Shown here piece by piece: positions 27,388-35,758 of a stretch of 64,000 nucleotides of DNA. The DNA comes from Chitinophaga hostae. Its GTDB lineage: Bacteria; Bacteroidota; Bacteroidia; Chitinophagales; Chitinophagaceae. How positions within the stretch are numbered: position 1 is the first letter of the stretch; every line of letters begins with the position of its first letter. The stretch covers positions 1 to 64,000 of the forward strand of contig NZ_JAGTXB010000005.1 of the NCBI RefSeq assembly GCF_018224885.1, read 5' to 3'. The notes under the pieces are model-generated. The model saw nothing but the letters and a program-made list of their open reading frames with translations, made no database searches and was not told where the DNA came from. Made by a program: the position numbers and the translations under genes.

Positions 27388-27899
27388 AAGAAGTAAGATT
27401 ATTAAGTGGGTGTTATAATGAGGAAGCTACATGGTTATATGAGGATGTATCAATTATTAAGTATAATTATTCCTTTGTACTAACCAATCCATGGTTGTAC
27501 TTAAAGCAATTTTCATAAACGTTTATCTCCCGCTTATCAGCAATAAGGGGGGAGAAACACAGCCACCACTAATAATACCTGGTATTAAAAAGATAATGCA
27601 TGAAGTAAGGATTATTTGAGGGTTTTGGATAGTTCTCACAGTACGTAATACTAAAACTCTTCCTATCTGGCGTCTTTGCCGGGTTATGTTGATCTTTTGT
27701 TTATACAGCGGGTGTTTTCAAAATGCCATAACTAAACTATTGAAACTTCTTCAAAGTGAGAAAATTTTTTTTCTATGTATATAAAGGGAGTATTAAATGA
27801 ATATCAGAAGAAGAGGGTGTCTCAGTTATGTTTGAGACACCCTCTTCTTGCGTTTTAGGGGAGGGTTATAAAATTCGTGTGCAGTTGTAGGTATGAATA
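27388..27899. other. Intergenic region upstream of the cytochrome gene
   Basis: 512 bp with no credible gene. The right end carries the long perfect hairpin at 27809-27848. The left half should contain the promoter of the minus-strand cytochrome gene. No GntR-type palindrome was found here. Confidence 0.5.
27809..27848. terminator. Long perfect hairpin after the GH92 gene
   Basis: A 16-bp perfect stem: AGAAGAGGGTGTCTCA (27809-27824) against TGAGACACCCTCTTCT (27833-27848), with an 8-nt loop. It lies 52 bp beyond the stop of the minus-strand GH92 gene. There is no strong U-tract on the minus strand, so it may stabilise the mRNA 3' end as well as terminate. Confidence 0.7.
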
Positions 27900-30659
27900 T
27901 TATTTAGTGCCCCACGTGAAGTTAGGTTTGGCGCCCAGCCATAATTCCAGTATGCCTCCTTGGCTGAAGTCGGCATGTGAAAAAGAAAACTGTTGATGAT
28001 CGCTGCCATTCAGCGTGGCTTTTTGTATGTAACAATTTTCCCTGGAATTATTGTGTGTTTTAATCACGAATGTTTTTCCGGGGTAATAGTTGTTGTTGAG
28101 CTTGATGGTTACCTCATCAAATACCGGACTGGTAATATCATACACCGGGTCAATGCTACAGGTGCCATTCAGGCTGAACAAACCGATGGAGGTCAAAGCG
28201 CTTACACCTCCCATCTGGCCCTGATCTTCATCATGTCCGCCGTAACCTTTATCCGGTGTAACGGCGCCGTATGCCTGCTCGTTTACTCTCCGTACCCAAT
28301 ATTGGGTTAGATCCGGGCGCCCGGCATAGTTAAATACATGGGCATTCGAACAACCTGGCTGATTAGCATAGCTAACATACCCCGATCCATAACCAAAAAC
28401 AAAATCCTGGTCCTTTGCCTGTTCAAAAGCGAAATTCAGTTTTTTGCAGAGCGTATCGTTACCGCCCATCATCTGAGCCAGCTGGCCAATGCCGTGAGAA
28501 ACCGACCAGGTAGCCTGCCAGGCATTGGCCTCCACCCAACCATTTCCATCCAGCGGATTTCTATGCAACCAGGTGCCCGATCCGGTTTTAGGGAATATCA
28601 GTTTTTGATCCTGGTCAAAAAGTTTGGTCCAGCCTTGTGAGCGTTTGCTGAAATAATTGAAGTCATTCTTCTGGCCCAGTTTTTTTGCCATCTGCGCCAG
28701 CGCCCAGTCCTGGAAAGTAATTTCCAGCGTGATGCCCGCGTTGGATGGATAATAACCGTTTTTGATATAGTATTCCATTTCTTTCTTTCCACCCATCATC
28801 CCGCCAGGAGCATGATTTTGTTTCATGGCATTGTAAGCTTTCCATACATCGGTTTTTTTGAGTATGCCTTTCTCAAAGGCGCAGGTGATCAGGTTGGTGG
28901 CCGGACAACCCGTCATGATATACGTATATCCGCCGGCGTTAGGCCCCCTGGGGAGTAACCCGCCGTTGTCGGCATATTGAACAAGACAGGCCGCAAAGTC
29001 GTCGAGTACTTCCGGCCAGGCCAAGCCCCACAGTATATTTAAATTCCATTGGGTGAGCCAGAAAGCATCGGAGTTGTACATGTGAAATTTTACTTTACCA
29101 TCTTTATCTTTCGGTAGGGTGCGGATTTTGAATTTTGTATTGATGGTGAAGTTACCACGTCTTTCTCCTTCCGTGTTGTCGGGATAGTCGCCTGATACAT
29201 CATCCAGCTTATGCCGTCCCAATAACACATGCCAGAGATCTGTATAGAATTTTACCCGTTGGTTATTGCTGCCTCCTTTTACGGTAATACGGCCCATCAT
29301 CTCATTCCATTCTTTTTGCGACGCTTCCCGGAGCTGATCAAAATTCCAGTGTTTACATTCCGATTCCAGGTTACGCCTGGCGTTGTCAACACTGGTATAG
29401 GACACCGCTACTTTCAGCTGAACAGTTTCTCCTGCTTTTACATGATATTGTGCAGCTACGCCGGTGGTAGCCGCGTCGTAGTAGCTCATGCTGCCGCCGT
29501 TTTTAGCTTTTTTATCAGGACTGCCGGCAACTGTTTTAACATTGGTCAGCTCCTGGTGCCCATCCCATCCATTCAGCGTTTCGAATGGTTTTTCAAAATC
29601 GATCGCAAAATAGATCCTGACATTTTCCGGGCCACCCCATAATCTGCCGGTGGTGTTAACGCTGCCTTCAATGCGGGTGTTGCTTACCTTTTCCACGCGT
29701 GCATCCGTCATCGTAACGGAAGAAACATAACCGCCAAGATTGACCAGGATATTGGATAGCGCATCTTCTGTGTAAGTAAAGCGATAGAAGCTGACCCTGT
29801 CGCCGGCAGTTTGTTCCACCCATAGTTTGTAATCGTCGAGGTAAAGCCGTTGATAGCCGGGTTGTACAATTTCACCATCATGCGAAAATGTTGATTTCCA
29901 TCCCTGCTCTCCTTTATTGGGAGCAATAGCGCCGGTGGTAGGCATCAGTGTAATACCGGACAGCATCCAGCAATGTACCTGCGGAAATCCCAGCACTTCG
30001 GTGGAGTTATAGTTGTACCCGCCACCGTATTGATTTTTGTTACGGGTAAGCGGAGCTGCGCTAATCATACCAAATGGCTGGCTGCCGGTGACAAAGAAAA
30101 AGTTGCGGCCCCGGGCCGTTTCTATATAAGGGTCTGCAATAGCAACAGGGTCGGTCACCTGGGAAATAGCCGGAAATACTTCTACTTCCGATAAACCAAT
30201 ATGAGGGCCGTCGCCGTCGGTTGTTTCGAAACGTACCCAGCTAACGGTTTGATCTGGAAAGGAAATTACTTTAGGCGCTCCGCCGTTTGGTATTTCAAAA
30301 ACAGGTATCCGGGTACCATTGCTGAAGATGAGCATGCCCCCTGCATTATGCGCAGCTTTTGTAACCCGGTCATAAAGAACAATTTTGTTGATGGTTTGTG
30401 GCTTTTCCCAGTCCAGCTGTATCCAGGGATAGTCAATTTGTCCCCAGAAGGTAACGCTGCTTTTGGATACCCATTCTCCTATACCATCTGTTCTGATGAT
30501 TCCATCCACCACATTCCCTGCCCTGCACGTTTCATTCAGCGCTGATGAAGCCGTGACGGTAGCTTTACCAGCTATACTGCCTGGTCCGGCGAACAGGGCG
30601 TTGCTGTAAAATATTATCGGTAAAAAGATACTGATTGCCAGTAATGGTGCACTACGCAT
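27900..30659 (-). CDS. Exported alpha-mannosidase, glycoside hydrolase family 92, with N-terminal discoidin-like domain
   Basis: About 919 residues from the ATG at 30659, which directly precedes a signal peptide (LLAISIFLPIIFYSNALFAG). Residues about 30-170 form an F5/8-type C (discoidin-like) sugar-binding module (VVDGIIRTDGIGEWVS, YPWIQLDWEKPQTINKIVLYD in parts). The GH92 N-domain and catalytic domain follow (DPYIETARGRNFFFVTGSQP, SDAFWLTQWNLNILWGL, GHDEDQGQMGGVSALTSIG with catalytic acidic residues). GH92 enzymes are calcium-dependent exo-alpha-mannosidases that trim alpha-1,2/1,3/1,6 linkages of N-glycans or yeast mannan. It follows the GH38-like gene in the same operon. Linkage specificity cannot be read from sequence. 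Confidence 0.92.
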   Translation of the reverse strand: MRSAPLLAISIFLPIIFYSNALFAGPGSIAGKATVTASSALNETCRAGNVVDGIIRTDGIGEWVSKSSVTFWGQIDYPWIQLDWEKPQTINKIVLYDRVTKAAHNAGGMLIFSNGTRIPVFEIPNGGAPKVISFPDQTVSWVRFETTDGDGPHIGLSEVEVFPAISQVTDPVAIADPYIETARGRNFFFVTGSQPFGMISAAPLTRNKNQYGGGYNYNSTEVLGFPQVHCWMLSGITLMPTTGAIAPNKGEQGWKSTFSHDGEIVQPGYQRLYLDDYKLWVEQTAGDRVSFYRFTYTEDALSNILVNLGGYVSSVTMTDARVEKVSNTRIEGSVNTTGRLWGGPENVRIYFAIDFEKPFETLNGWDGHQELTNVKTVAGSPDKKAKNGGSMSYYDAATTGVAAQYHVKAGETVQLKVAVSYTSVDNARRNLESECKHWNFDQLREASQKEWNEMMGRITVKGGSNNQRVKFYTDLWHVLLGRHKLDDVSGDYPDNTEGERRGNFTINTKFKIRTLPKDKDGKVKFHMYNSDAFWLTQWNLNILWGLAWPEVLDDFAACLVQYADNGGLLPRGPNAGGYTYIMTGCPATNLITCAFEKGILKKTDVWKAYNAMKQNHAPGGMMGGKKEMEYYIKNGYYPSNAGITLEITFQDWALAQMAKKLGQKNDFNYFSKRSQGWTKLFDQDQKLIFPKTGSGTWLHRNPLDGNGWVEANAWQATWSVSHGIGQLAQMMGGNDTLCKKLNFAFEQAKDQDFVFGYGSGYVSYANQPGCSNAHVFNYAGRPDLTQYWVRRVNEQAYGAVTPDKGYGGHDEDQGQMGGVSALTSIGLFSLNGTCSIDPVYDITSPVFDEVTIKLNNNYYPGKTFVIKTHNNSRENCYIQKATLNGSDHQQFSFSHADFSQGGILELWLGAKPNFTWGTK

Positions 30660-30689
30660 ATTATACAGTTTTGTCAAAGTGTGATCTTA

Positions 30690-33374
30690 TTAATCCTGGT
30701 AAACAAGTTGAAAAGATGCCGGTGAATATTTGCCCAGTTGAAAGTCAAATGATCCGTTTTTTACAGCAATGGCCGCCCCGGTTTTATTCCCGCGCAAATC
30801 AATTGGCACCACTGATTTGATCTTTTTCTGATCGTTGAATGTCACTTTACGGATGCCGGAAATACCGGCCTGTTCCCATAATCGTAAAATGGTGCCGTTG
30901 CCGTCAGGATTTTCTCCGAATGCAGTAATTAGCACGCCGGTTCCGGAAACAGCAACGCCGCTTTGCCTGGCCGGTAATTTTCCGGCTGCGCCTTCTGCGG
31001 TACCGGTTAATAATGGCAGGCGGGTTTCCCATGAATGTTGTACGAGGTTGGCTACTGTTGACGTGCCTTTGTCAACCGGCCAGATGCGAACGCTTTCACT
31101 CCAGGAGCCGTCCTGCCACAGGCGGAAATTTGTGTTCCACATGTTGTTATAAAGATTGACAAATACGGCAGGCGTTGTAGGAACGTAATCCATATCCCAT
31201 TTCCATAAGCCGGGTTCACCGGGGCTGATCAGCGGCGCATCGGCAGATGCCAGTGCCATCCCGGATTTGTCGGGCTGTGTAATCGCTACACCGGAATTAA
31301 CGGCCATCAGGTACCTGTTGCAACCCGGTATAATATCTGTTGCGGGATTGATGGCGCCTCCCGGGCGGCCAATGGTAAAGGTGGGTTGCTGTACGTTGAA
31401 CGGAAAGCAGAGCCATCCTCCTTCAGGTTGTTTATCCGGTGTTTTACCGGTAACGGTCCACGCTACATCTACATAAGCGGCATTTCGTGGGAACGTAAAC
31501 GTTAGGGTATAATTCTCCGCATGGCCGGCTGTTTCCACAGCTGTCAGCGTAACAATATCTGAAACGTTGGTGCGTGCCACATCGATTTTCCAGGCGTTAG
31601 GTGTAAATGCCAGGTAGGGCGCTTTCTCCGCATCCAGCATCCCGGGTTTGCCAAGATCGTTTAATCCCCAGCCATCTTTTATGCGGCTGTAGGCATTGAA
31701 CCATTTGTCGACTTCCTGTGTGCTGAAACGTTCGTGTAAAAACTGGCCCATTACATAGGCAGAGGATTTGTCTACCAGTTGGCGGCCGGTTGATTTCTCC
31801 ACCAGTGATGAAATGCCGCCTTTGGTCAGGTCGAAAGTTACGTCGAAATAAGGCGTGCTGAATGATGGTTGTTCACTGTGGGTAATGTTTTGCTCCTTCA
31901 GTTCCTCTACGGAATACGAAACATAGCCGGATGCGGGAATATCCTGTATGTAGTAGTAATTGTTCTTCTTCCAGGGATCCTCAATCATACCGGATCTTTT
32001 CCATGGGAGGGGATTGTATACCAGCACGCGTTTACCTTTTTTATTGATGGAGGCGGCGAGCAGATCCAGGCGTTGAGGTAGTTCTTTGCTTACAATATCG
32101 TTGGTATTACGGATATACTGACGTTTTTCATCGTAGGAATGAAGCCATTTTCTTTTGCTGCCGGTGGAGGTGTGGTGTGCGTCGCTGTTTTTCAGGTTAG
32201 CATAATTCCCGTTTTCGGGAATGGGTTCCGCGGCGGCTTCCTGCATCCATTTCTTCCAGTCGTCGCCATAGCTGTAACGGGGGCCGTATTCGGCGTTCAT
32301 GCCCCAGGTATGTTCACCATAGAGGAGACTTTGTTCATAAGCTTTGGCCAGTTTCTCCGCAACAGATGCGGTGGGTATTCCCCAGCCATTCAGCTGGGTG
32401 TTCAGGGCATCGAGCGCTGATTCGAGGGGGCGAACGTTCCTGGCTGTTTTAGTTTCCTCCGGATTGGATTGTAAGCCATGGATCCAGGTATCAGGACAAT
32501 CGCCTTTTACGGTGGGCAAATCCGGATGTTCGGCAAGCACCGCTTTGGTGAATTCGTCCAGCGTACCGAAATGTATTTTAACACCAGGCATCTCTTTCGC
32601 TGCGAAGGCCAGGAGTTTATCAATTTCCTGTGAAGAAGGAGGACCATGGTTATCGCCTGTCATTTGCATGGCCAGGTAATTTTTGCATGGCCAGTTTTCC
32701 GTAGGCCTGATATCAGAACCATAGAGTGGGGTGTAATTGCATAATATTTTTGAACCGTCCGGTCCTTCCCACCAGAAAAGCTCCGGGAACCGCGGATATT
32801 GACTGGCAGGGTTACAGCCCAGCTGCAGGAATTTTATGCCTGCATGATGTAATAAGGTAGGCATTACCCAGGAGTGGCTGGGAACATCGGTCATCTTTGC
32901 GCTGATGGTCATCGGAAGTCCGTATTTGCGGGTAATAGCCGAGGTGTAACCGAGGCCCCGGACCAGGTCTTCGTAATCCAGGGATTCTGTATGCGTGGTG
33001 AAGGGGAGTCCGTGTACCACCAGTGCGCCCGTTTTTATGGCCTTTTCAATTCTTACCCTTCGTTCCGGCGTTTGTTGAGGCCCCAGTATCTGTGCCTGCA
33101 GCGGCCAGCCGGAAACAGTCCAGGCAAAGCGTTTTTCGGGCGGGAGGGTAGCGCTTTTTTCAATAACGGCTAATGCGTTGTCCATCATTTCTTCCCGGTA
33201 CCGTTTGAATACGTTTTCCGGCAAGTCGGTAAAACCCAGATCAAAGTGCGTTTTAAAAACGACCCATATATCTGTGACTTTGGGGTTGATCCGTGTTTTT
33301 TTCTGCTGTTGGGCGATGGCTGTTGATACCGACATCGTCAGCAGCAGCAATAAGATTTTTGTGCTTTTCACCAT
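30690..33374 (-). CDS. Exported GH38-like (DUF5054-type) alpha-mannosidase
   Basis: 894 residues with a signal peptide (ILLLLLTMSVSTAIAQQ). The N-terminal domain begins IWVVFKTHFDLGFTD (H43 and D45), the counterpart of the zinc-binding HxD site of GH38 mannosidases. It continues with a seven-stranded-barrel pattern (FAWTVSGWPLQAQIL, CPDTWIHGLQSNPEE, YGEHTWGMNAEYGPR). The C-terminal half is a beta-sandwich (KRVLVYNPLPWKRSG, FDVTFDLTKGGISSLVEKSTGR) as in GH38. This variant is annotated in databases as a DUF5054-type glycosidase, from memory. It probably removes alpha-mannose in the periplasm and is the first gene of the operon with GH92. A predicted GntR operator lies 204 bp upstream. Confidence 0.85.
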   Translation of the reverse strand: MVKSTKILLLLLTMSVSTAIAQQQKKTRINPKVTDIWVVFKTHFDLGFTDLPENVFKRYREEMMDNALAVIEKSATLPPEKRFAWTVSGWPLQAQILGPQQTPERRVRIEKAIKTGALVVHGLPFTTHTESLDYEDLVRGLGYTSAITRKYGLPMTISAKMTDVPSHSWVMPTLLHHAGIKFLQLGCNPASQYPRFPELFWWEGPDGSKILCNYTPLYGSDIRPTENWPCKNYLAMQMTGDNHGPPSSQEIDKLLAFAAKEMPGVKIHFGTLDEFTKAVLAEHPDLPTVKGDCPDTWIHGLQSNPEETKTARNVRPLESALDALNTQLNGWGIPTASVAEKLAKAYEQSLLYGEHTWGMNAEYGPRYSYGDDWKKWMQEAAAEPIPENGNYANLKNSDAHHTSTGSKRKWLHSYDEKRQYIRNTNDIVSKELPQRLDLLAASINKKGKRVLVYNPLPWKRSGMIEDPWKKNNYYYIQDIPASGYVSYSVEELKEQNITHSEQPSFSTPYFDVTFDLTKGGISSLVEKSTGRQLVDKSSAYVMGQFLHERFSTQEVDKWFNAYSRIKDGWGLNDLGKPGMLDAEKAPYLAFTPNAWKIDVARTNVSDIVTLTAVETAGHAENYTLTFTFPRNAAYVDVAWTVTGKTPDKQPEGGWLCFPFNVQQPTFTIGRPGGAINPATDIIPGCNRYLMAVNSGVAITQPDKSGMALASADAPLISPGEPGLWKWDMDYVPTTPAVFVNLYNNMWNTNFRLWQDGSWSESVRIWPVDKGTSTVANLVQHSWETRLPLLTGTAEGAAGKLPARQSGVAVSGTGVLITAFGENPDGNGTILRLWEQAGISGIRKVTFNDQKKIKSVVPIDLRGNKTGAAIAVKNGSFDFQLGKYSPASFQLVYQD

Positions 33375-33691
33375 AGTAATTTTAATTGCCGATGATATAT
33401 TTAGTTATGTTGAGATGGATATTGATCAATTGTTACCTGCTGTCCTTTGCCTTCCTGATGCATCAGGTTGCATCTTCTTCCCTGTGCCGGTCATAACGTG
33501 TTTATTGGTTGTTCGCCGTTTAATAGGGCTTTACATCATTTCATGTTCACCACGGAGCTAAACCGTGTCATTCTTCAAATGTATATACATATATACATAA
33601 TGTCAACATTTTTCTGAATTTTTTTGGATGAGTGGTTTACTTTCTCAGCAAAATGGCTCAAAAAGGGTAATATTGTGACTTATACACTTAT
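33375..33691. other. Divergent control region between the GH38-like gene and GntR gene 1
   Basis: 317 bp without a gene. The operator-like palindrome at 33578-33599 is the only strong signal. It lies nearer the GntR gene (93 bp) than the mannosidase gene (204 bp). One GntR dimer bound here could control both directions. Confidence 0.6.
33578..33599. promoter_or_regulatory. Predicted GntR operator, class ATGTAY-N8-ATACAT (site D)
   Basis: A-ATGTAT-N8-ATACAT-A with the core ATACATAT. TGTATATACA inside it fits the HutC consensus exactly. It is adjacent to a HutC-type GntR gene and upstream of the GH38-GH92 mannosidase operon, which suggests autoregulation plus control of the mannosidases. Confidence 0.8.
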
Positions 33692-34423
33692 ATGACTTTT
33701 AGAATTGACCACAAGAGCCCTATTCCCCTGCATATACAAACAGAGGAACTGCTCAGGAAGATCATCAAGCAGCAGCAGTATCAGAACGGCAAGCATTTGC
33801 CCAATGAAGTTGAACTTGCTCAAACGCTTAATATCTCCAGGGGAACATTAAGACAGGCGGTTAATAAGCTGGTATATGAAGGTCTCCTTGTCAGAAAGAA
33901 GGGGGTAGGTACCAAGGTGAATAACATGGTAAGCTCGCGGGCATTGAACTGGCTGAGCTTTTCGCAGGAAATGACCATGAGGGGCATACCCATCAAGAAC
34001 TTTGAGCTGAACCTGAGCTGGGTAAAACCGGAAGAAAGCGTCGCCAATTTTTTTGAGCTGCAGGGAAACAGGAAGGTCTTAAAGTTAGAGCGCCTGAGAG
34101 GCCGTCCGGAAGGGCCGTTTGTTTACTTCGTATCTTATTTTCACCCGAGGATAGGGCTTACAGGAGAAGAGGACTTTAGAAGGCCCCTGTATGAGATCCT
34201 GGAAAAGGATTACCTGGTGGTGGCCAATCTCTCTAAAGAAGAAATCAGTGCAAGAGCGGCCGACAAATTTTTAGCCGGCAAATTACATCTTGAACTAGGA
34301 GGGCCCATCCTGTTCAGAAAAAGGTTTGTTTTTGACCAGGCCGAGCGCCCTATTGAATACAACCTGGGCTACTACCGAGCCGATAGCTTTATCTACACTA
34401 TTGAAAGCAGGAGAGAGCAATAG
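33692..34423 (+). CDS. GntR-family regulator with UTRA domain, HutC subfamily (GntR 1)
   Basis: 243 residues. The N-terminal winged helix (about 1-72) has PIPLHIQTEELLRKII, LPNEVELAQTLNISRGTLRQ and LVYEGLLVRKKGVGT. The effector-binding UTRA domain (about 95-240) follows, with VLKLERLRGRPEGPFVYFVS, LTGEEDFRRPLYEILE and PIEYNLGYYRADSFIYTIE. HutC-type regulators usually repress sugar or amino-acid genes until a phosphorylated or free metabolite binds UTRA. It is divergent from the mannosidase operon with a predicted operator between them. The recognition-helix segment SRGTLRQAV differs from that of GntR 2 (SRNTLRQAM), in line with the two operator classes. Confidence 0.92.
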   Translation: MTFRIDHKSPIPLHIQTEELLRKIIKQQQYQNGKHLPNEVELAQTLNISRGTLRQAVNKLVYEGLLVRKKGVGTKVNNMVSSRALNWLSFSQEMTMRGIPIKNFELNLSWVKPEESVANFFELQGNRKVLKLERLRGRPEGPFVYFVSYFHPRIGLTGEEDFRRPLYEILEKDYLVVANLSKEEISARAADKFLAGKLHLELGGPILFRKRFVFDQAERPIEYNLGYYRADSFIYTIESRREQ

Positions 34424-34467
34424 CGGTTCGCTGTTATGCCTGGGGGAATTTACGCTGCGTACCTGGT

Positions 34468-34495
34468 AACCCGGTGTAGCTATGCCGGGGTTTTT
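34468..34495 (+). terminator. Terminator after GntR gene 1
   Basis: AACCCGG (34468-34474) pairs with CCGGGGTT with one bulged G, around a 10-nt loop, and is followed by TTTTT ending at 34495. It lies 44 bp after the stop codon at 34423. Confidence 0.65.
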
Positions 34496-34595
34496 GTCTT
34501 GAGCAGGATTAAACTGATATTGATGATTTTAGGATTTTCTTTTCATGTTATATGCCCCGGGGCTTTAGCTATGCTTAGGGGTTGCTGTTATAGCG

Positions 34596-34829
34596 CCATA
34601 ACGATACCTAAGCGGATTATCAGTACCCATACTGTTATATAGCTTTGCCAGGCGTCATGGTCATACTTAACGGTTCATCTCTACCCACTGTAATATAGCT
34701 TTGCTACGCGCCATAGCCATACCTAAACGGGTTATCTGCGCCTATACCGTTATATACCTTTACCACCCACCATAGCCGTACTTCACAGTTTATCACCCTC
34801 CTAATTGTTACACGGCGCTGCCGGGTTAC
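34596..34829. repeat. Degenerate tandem repeat, about four units of 56-59 bp
   Basis: Units start at the CATA/CATG positions 34597, 34656, 34712 and 34771. Each reads roughly CATAGCCATACCTAA-CGG-TTAT, a short C/A-rich middle, then TGTTATATAGCTTTGCCA. Units 1-3 are clearly related and unit 4 is worn. They lie between the two GntR genes and have no open frame. The sequence before (34540-34590) contains partial echoes such as TTAGCTATGCTTAGGGG. Function is unknown; the absence of exact repeats and spacers excludes a CRISPR array. Confidence 0.65.
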
Positions 34830-34965
34830 CTGTGCCTTTTATTTTTACACCACCCCGGGGCAACTCCTTCCTACCACCATCTTTTTTTTCATAACAGGAA
34901 ACAGCGAATCGTAACAAGAAACAGCTTTTTCGTAGAAATTATTTTGGAAATTATTAATTTAGCAA

Positions 34966-34987
34966 TATGTTTGTACATATGAACATA
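34966..34987. promoter_or_regulatory. Predicted GntR operator across a start codon, class ATGTTY-N8-GAACAT (site C)
   Basis: T-ATGTTT-N8-GAACAT-A. Both candidate start codons of GntR 2 (34967 and 34979) lie inside the palindrome. A repressor bound here would block its own gene and the downstream kinase-isomerase and porter genes. Confidence 0.8.
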
Positions 34988-35758
34988 TTCCCATTGCTGG
35001 ATCACCACAGCAAAGTTCCGCTTTACATACAGGCGGAGCAGCTCATCAGAAAACTGATACGGGAAAACCAGTTAAAGGAAGGGGAACTATTCCCGGCAGA
35101 AACAGATCTTGCCAAACGATGGGGAATATCACGCAACACCCTGCGACAGGCAATGAGCAGTTTAGTGGAAGAAGGCTTACTGATACAAAAGAGGAAAAGC
35201 GGCACCATCGTTGGAGACGGAGATATAGCAACGAAAGGAAAAATTACAACGGACCTCAACAGGTGGTTCAGTTTTACGCATGAAATGGAAGATAAAAGTT
35301 GTCCGTTCAGGGACCTTCTAAATACCGTCAGTGTGATTAAATGTTACAAAGAAATAGCAGACAGGTTTCAGATTGAACCCGAAACCAGGGTGGTTTGCCT
35401 GGAAAGGGTACGCAGTACCACCAGCAGCCCGATGGTATATTTTAAATCGTTCTTTCATCCTCATATCGGGCTTACGGGAGCAGAAAACTATCACCAGCTG
35501 CCACTCTATGAAATGCTCGACCGGGAATTTGGTGTTGTACCCATGTATTCGCAGGAAGAAATTGGGATGGTAAACGCGGCAACAGAAATTTCAAAGCGGC
35601 TGAAAGTTAAAACCGGCACGCCGGTGCTGGAACGCAAACGTTTGGTACTGGATAAAGAAAGGCAACCTTTGGAATTTAATGTCTGTTATTACAGGAGTGA
35701 TTGGTTTAACTATTGTATAGAACTAAAACGTTCAGAAACAAATGAGAACCGGAAATAG
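34979..35758 (+). CDS. GntR-family regulator with UTRA domain, HutC subfamily (GntR 2)
   Basis: About 259 residues. The winged helix has KVPLYIQAEQLIRKLI, AETDLAKRWGISRNTLRQ and LVEEGLLIQKRKSGT. The UTRA domain follows (VVCLERVRSTTSSPMVYFKS, YHQLPLYEMLDREFG, PLEFNVCYYRSDWFNYCIE). An ATG at 34967 would add four residues; the one at 34979 gives the length that aligns with GntR 1. Both lie in a predicted operator. The gene overlaps the kinase-isomerase gene by 17 bp, so regulator, enzyme and porter form one operon. The effector is probably mannose or a mannose phosphate, inferred from the enzyme it is coupled to. It is a paralogue of GntR 1. Confidence 0.9.
   Translation: MNIFPLLDHHSKVPLYIQAEQLIRKLIRENQLKEGELFPAETDLAKRWGISRNTLRQAMSSLVEEGLLIQKRKSGTIVGDGDIATKGKITTDLNRWFSFTHEMEDKSCPFRDLLNTVSVIKCYKEIADRFQIEPETRVVCLERVRSTTSSPMVYFKSFFHPHIGLTGAENYHQLPLYEMLDREFGVVPMYSQEEIGMVNAATEISKRLKVKTGTPVLERKRLVLDKERQPLEFNVCYYRSDWFNYCIELKRSETNENRK

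Noticed and set aside
34596..34829. CRISPR array
   Set aside because: The units are degenerate, contiguous and without unique spacers, and no cas genes are present.
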